From: Nitratireductor aquimarinus
GTDB lineage: Bacteria > Pseudomonadota > Alphaproteobacteria > Rhizobiales > Rhizobiaceae
Length of the DNA: 64,000 nt
Reading direction: 5' to 3'
NCBI RefSeq assembly: GCF_017255295.1
Contig: NZ_JAFKDE010000004.1
Coordinates: forward strand, 248,001 to 312,000
In this document: positions 61,339 to 64,000 of the stretch, piece by piece
Layout of the letters: each line of letters begins with the position of its first letter
Position numbering within the stretch: position 1 is the stretch's first letter
Program-made: the position numbers and the translations under genes
The notes under the pieces: model-generated
Databases searched by the model: none
The model's input: only the letters and a program-made list of their open reading frames with translations
Told to the model about the DNA's origin: nothing

Positions 61339-62127
61339 ATGCTGTTGAAAAGCGCCCGGCTCACATTCGGCACGCTGGCAGTCATCTTCCTGCTCGCGCC
61401 GCTGATCGCCATCCTGCCGCTGGCCTTCACGTCCAGCCAGTTCCTCACCTATCCGATCCCGGAATTCTCGTTGCGCTGGTTCGACGAGCTGTTCACCGCC
61501 GCCGCCTGGCGTCGGGCGATCTTCAACAGCCTTGTCATCGGCGGCGGGACGACGGTGCTCGCCACCGTTCTGGGCACGCTTGCCGCGCTCGGCCTGCGCA
61601 ACTGGAACCTGCCGTTCAAGGGCACGGTGCGCACCCTCTTTCTTCTGCCCATGGTGGTTCCCGCCGTGGTCATGGGCGTGGGCATGCAGGTGCTGTTCGT
61701 GCAGTTCGGCATTGCGTCGAGCTATTTCGGCGTCATCGTCGCCCACACCATCGTCGCCATCCCCTTCGTGGTGGTGAGCGTGATCGGCGGCCTCGGCGGC
61801 ATCGACCGGCGCGTGGAACTGGCGGCGGCCAGCCTCGGCGCATCCCCGGTCACCGTGTTCCGGCGCGTGACCCTGCCGCTCGCCATGCCCGGCATCCTGT
61901 CCGGCGCGGTCTTGGCCTTCGCCACATCGCTGGACGAGGTGGTTCTCACGCTTTTCGTGGCAGGCCCCAACCAGCGCACGCTGGCGCGGCAGATGTTCGC
62001 CACGATCCGCGAGAACATCAGCCCGGCCATCGCCGCCGCAGCCTTCCTGTTCATTGTCGGCACCATCGCGCTCGCCATCATCGCATTGCTTGTGCGCCGG
62101 CAGATCGCCGCGCGACGGGGCGGCTAA
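61339..62127 (+). CDS. potC: Polyamine-type ABC importer permease (PotC)
   Basis: The 262-residue permease has six helices (TFGTLAVIFLLAPLIAILPL at the start) and the PotC coupling loop AAASLGASPVTVFRRVTLPL. The ATG at 61339 lies 1 bp after the potB stop. It completes a potF-potA-potB-potC type importer. A strong terminator follows 32 bp after the stop. Confidence 0.9.
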   Translation: MLLKSARLTFGTLAVIFLLAPLIAILPLAFTSSQFLTYPIPEFSLRWFDELFTAAAWRRAIFNSLVIGGGTTVLATVLGTLAALGLRNWNLPFKGTVRTLFLLPMVVPAVVMGVGMQVLFVQFGIASSYFGVIVAHTIVAIPFVVVSVIGGLGGIDRRVELAAASLGASPVTVFRRVTLPLAMPGILSGAVLAFATSLDEVVLTLFVAGPNQRTLARQMFATIRENISPAIAAAAFLFIVGTIALAIIALLVRRQIAARRGG

Positions 62128-62159
62128 CCCCCGCAAACCAGCGCTTTCCAGCCCAAAAG

Positions 62160-62193
62160 CAGCCCGCAGCCGCATCCGGTTGCGGGCTGTTTT
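62160..62193 (+). terminator. Rho-independent terminator of the polyamine importer operon
   Basis: CAGCCCGCA and TGCGGGCTG form a 9-bp stem around a 12-nt loop and are followed by TTTT. It lies 32 bp after the potC stop and separates this operon from the next. Confidence 0.85.
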
Positions 62194-62224
62194 CACTCAG
62201 CAAAACAGGCTTATGTTTTTAAGT

Positions 62225-62270
62225 TATAATTGAGTCTGAAATTGCGATAGGACAGCGCACCTCCTGCGCT
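62225..62270 (+). promoter_or_regulatory. Probable promoter and operator of the branched-chain amino acid permease operon
   Basis: A consensus -10 TATAAT is at 62225-62230 within AT-rich DNA, without a good -35 at 17 bp. A perfect inverted repeat AGCGCA-CCTCC-TGCGCT (62254-62270) follows and could be an operator or leader hairpin. The permease gene starts at 62309. Confidence 0.45.
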
Positions 62271-62308
62271 ATAGGGTCGCGGAAAGCGTTCCCTATTGAG
62301 GTCCAACA

Positions 62309-63316
62309 GTGACAGATCAAATTCAGGAGACGCGGGAGGGTACAGGTGTGCCGATGTCCGCGCCCCAAGGAAATACTGAAAAATCAAGCCATATCAAATT
62401 CTTGATATGGGGCATTGTGGTCGCGGCCATTGTCGCCGTCTTTTTGCCGGCTCCATTGTTCGCCAGCAATCTCTCCTTCCTCTTCTACATGATGCTGTGG
62501 ATCACCATGGCGACGTCGTTCAATTTCGTCGCTGGCCTGGCCGGATATATGCCTTTTGGTTATGTGGCGTTCTACGGCATCGGCGCTTACGCCACCGGCG
62601 TTCTGTACAAAACCTTCGGCCTGCCCATTCCCGTGGCGCTTGCCGGTGCGGCGCTGGCCGGTGTCACCATCGGTCTTCTGGTCGCGCCCACGCTGCGGCT
62701 CAAGGGCGTTTATTTCGGCATTGTCAGCCTCGCGCTCGCCATGGCCATGAAGCTCGTGATCTCGCTCATGCCGAGCGACATCACCGGCGGCAGCCTCGGC
62801 CTTATCCTTTCGGCTGCAAACGATCCCGTGGCCGCCTATTACGCCATGTTCGTGGTGCTGATGGGCGCTCTGGCAGCCGGCACCTGGCTTACCATGTCGC
62901 GCCTCGGCACGGCGCTGCGCGCCATCCGCGATGACAGCGAGGCCGCAGAGGTGGTCGGCGTCAACGTGGTGGGCACCCGCCTAAAGGCCTGGATCATGGC
63001 CACCATGTTCCCTGCCCTCGTGGGCGGCGTCGAGGCCTGGTACACCAATGCCATCGACCTCGATTCCTCCTTCAACCTGCTGGTGACGGCAAAGAGCATC
63101 GTCTACGCCATGGCCGGCGGCCTCGGCTTCCTGGTCGGCCCGATCATCGGCGCATCCACGCTCTACGGCATCGACCAGCTGATCTGGCGACATTTCCCGA
63201 CCCTCAACCTGCTCATTCTCGGCGTGGTCATCATCGCACTGATGCTGCTCCTGCCGCGTGGCATCGTCGGGGCCTTCGCCCAGCGCTTCTCGCGCTTCCG
63301 GCGCTTCATTCCGTAA
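62309..63316 (+). CDS. Branched-chain amino acid type ABC permease (LivM)
   Basis: The 335-residue protein starts at GTG 62309 with TTGAGG 7 bp upstream. It has about eight or more helices and the LivM segments NFVAGLAGYMPFGYVAFYGI, APTLRLKGVYFGIVSLALAM and the coupling loop TALRAIRDDSEAAEVVGVNV. LivM and LivH form the channel of HAAT-type importers, which also move urea, amides and aromatic acids. The order LivM before LivH is seen here. The binding protein and ATPases are not in the window. Confidence 0.9.
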   Translation: MTDQIQETREGTGVPMSAPQGNTEKSSHIKFLIWGIVVAAIVAVFLPAPLFASNLSFLFYMMLWITMATSFNFVAGLAGYMPFGYVAFYGIGAYATGVLYKTFGLPIPVALAGAALAGVTIGLLVAPTLRLKGVYFGIVSLALAMAMKLVISLMPSDITGGSLGLILSAANDPVAAYYAMFVVLMGALAAGTWLTMSRLGTALRAIRDDSEAAEVVGVNVVGTRLKAWIMATMFPALVGGVEAWYTNAIDLDSSFNLLVTAKSIVYAMAGGLGFLVGPIIGASTLYGIDQLIWRHFPTLNLLILGVVIIALMLLLPRGIVGAFAQRFSRFRRFIP

Positions 63317-63338
63317 GACGTACAGGATTGAAACAAAG

Positions 63339-64000
63339 ATGAACGAACTTCTGCTTCAAGGCCTCGTCAACGGCATCGTCGTCGGGCTGATCTACGCGCT
63401 GATCGGCGTCAGCCTCAACGTGATCTTCGGCGTCCTGCGCGTCGTCAACTTCGCCCATGGCGAATTCATCGTGCTGGGTGCCTATGGCGCCTATTTCGCC
63501 CAGGCCTGGCTCGGCCTGTCTCCGCTGCTCGCGATGCCGCTGATCTTTATCGTCTTCGGCATGATGGGCTACGGCCTCTATTTCGTGCTGGTGAAGCGTC
63601 TTGCGCGCTCCAACGATCCCGAGCACGCCTCGCTTCTGGTCATGTTCGGCCTGTCGCTCGTGCTGGGGGCGCTCATGCTGCTCGCCTTCGAGGCGGATGC
63701 ACGCTCGCTCAACTTCACGCTCGACCCGCCCTTCCTGATGTTCGGCAACATCATCCTGCCGACCACCAAGCTGCTTGGCCTTGCGGTTGCGGTCGTGGTC
63801 ACCGGTGCGCTGGCGTTCTTCCTCTACCGCACGCTGCCGGGCAAGGCGTTGCGCGCCATCATCATGAACCGTGACGCGATCCAGATCGTCGGCGTGGACC
63901 TGAACCACCTTTCGGCCCTGACCTTCGGTCTCGGCCTTGGTCTGGCGGGCATCACCGGCATCCTCGTGTCGATGATCTTCCCCTCCTTCTCTCCCTTCAT
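63339..64000 (+). CDS. Branched-chain amino acid type ABC permease (LivH), 3' end beyond the window
   Basis: The frame is open from ATG 63339 to the window end (220 codons). It begins LLLQGLVNGIVVGLIYALIG, followed by VVNFAHGEFIVLGAYGAYFA, both standard LivH openings, and reaches the coupling loop (ALRAIIMNRDAIQIVGVDL). It lies 22 bp after livM. The missing part should be about 70-80 residues by family length. Substrate is unknown. Confidence 0.9.
   Translation, partial: MNELLLQGLVNGIVVGLIYALIGVSLNVIFGVLRVVNFAHGEFIVLGAYGAYFAQAWLGLSPLLAMPLIFIVFGMMGYGLYFVLVKRLARSNDPEHASLLVMFGLSLVLGALMLLAFEADARSLNFTLDPPFLMFGNIILPTTKLLGLAVAVVVTGALAFFLYRTLPGKALRAIIMNRDAIQIVGVDLNHLSALTFGLGLGLAGITGILVSMIFPSFSPF

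Overview
The window is high-GC DNA with dense operons, many ATGA start/stop overlaps and no tRNA, rRNA, CRISPR array, phage gene or transposase gene. Gene content points to a free-living, metabolically versatile alphaproteobacterium of the Hyphomicrobiales (Brucella / Mesorhizobium / Nitratireductor-like). It carries PuuD-type urate oxidation, pcaIJF under an IclR regulator, a BrnT/BrnA module, many ABC and TRAP importers, and the intergenic palindromic repeats typical of that order. The genus is an inference.

Layout. 1-5.6 kb: a LacI regulator cut by the window edge, a MarR regulator divergent from a creatininase-family hydrolase, a CobW zinc GTPase with its WD40 partner, and an ECF-like sigma factor with a VOC protein. 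5.6-20.0 kb: a purine-to-glycerate island. It holds glycerate 2-kinase, guanine deaminase, urate hydroxylase PuuD, a LysR regulator, brnTA, xdhC/xdhB/xdhA, uraH, a fused allantoinase-OHCU decarboxylase, allE, allA and an orphan zinc deaminase. Together these run guanine > xanthine > urate > HIU > OHCU > allantoin > allantoate, and ureidoglycine > ureidoglycolate > glyoxylate; the allantoate amidohydrolase is not here. A perfect 164-bp inverted-repeat element sits exactly at the xdhB stop codon. 20.0-20.6 kb is a repeat-rich spacer.

20.6-24.3 kb: the lower beta-ketoadipate genes pcaF/pcaJ/pcaI, with divergent pcaR and a clear operator. 24.4-28.6 kb: a doubtful small ORF, a LysR regulator, an AT-rich spacer with a strong terminator, and a ZntA-type metal ATPase behind a MerR-type promoter. 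28.6-38.0 kb: amino-sugar use. nagK-gntR-nagA is divergent from an ABC sugar importer (binding protein, two permeases, a Gfo/Idh/MocA oxidoreductase, ATPase), followed by a FadR-type GntR regulator.

38.2-47.2 kb: an RpiR regulator divergent from a seven-gene operon: N-formylglutamate amidohydrolase-like enzyme, TRAP dctQ/dctM/dctP, glutamine-synthetase-like ligase, aldehyde dehydrogenase and iron-type alcohol dehydrogenase. I read this as a candidate gamma-glutamyl-protected pathway for an imported amine or amino alcohol, and it is the best candidate in the window for an under-described system. 47.2-47.7 kb is another repeat cluster. 47.7-50.3 kb is an acyl-CoA-synthetase/GNAT fusion. 50.5-55.5 kb is a dipeptide-type ABC importer. 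55.6-62.2 kb is a polyamine module (cupin-XRE regulator, class III aminotransferase, potF-potA-potB-potC type importer). 62.3 kb to the end holds branched-chain amino acid type permeases, the last cut by the window.

Several start codons are non-ATG (CTG, GTG, TTG) and were chosen from upstream Shine-Dalgarno sequences. Three solute-binding-protein genes are each followed by a strong hairpin before the next transporter or operon gene.
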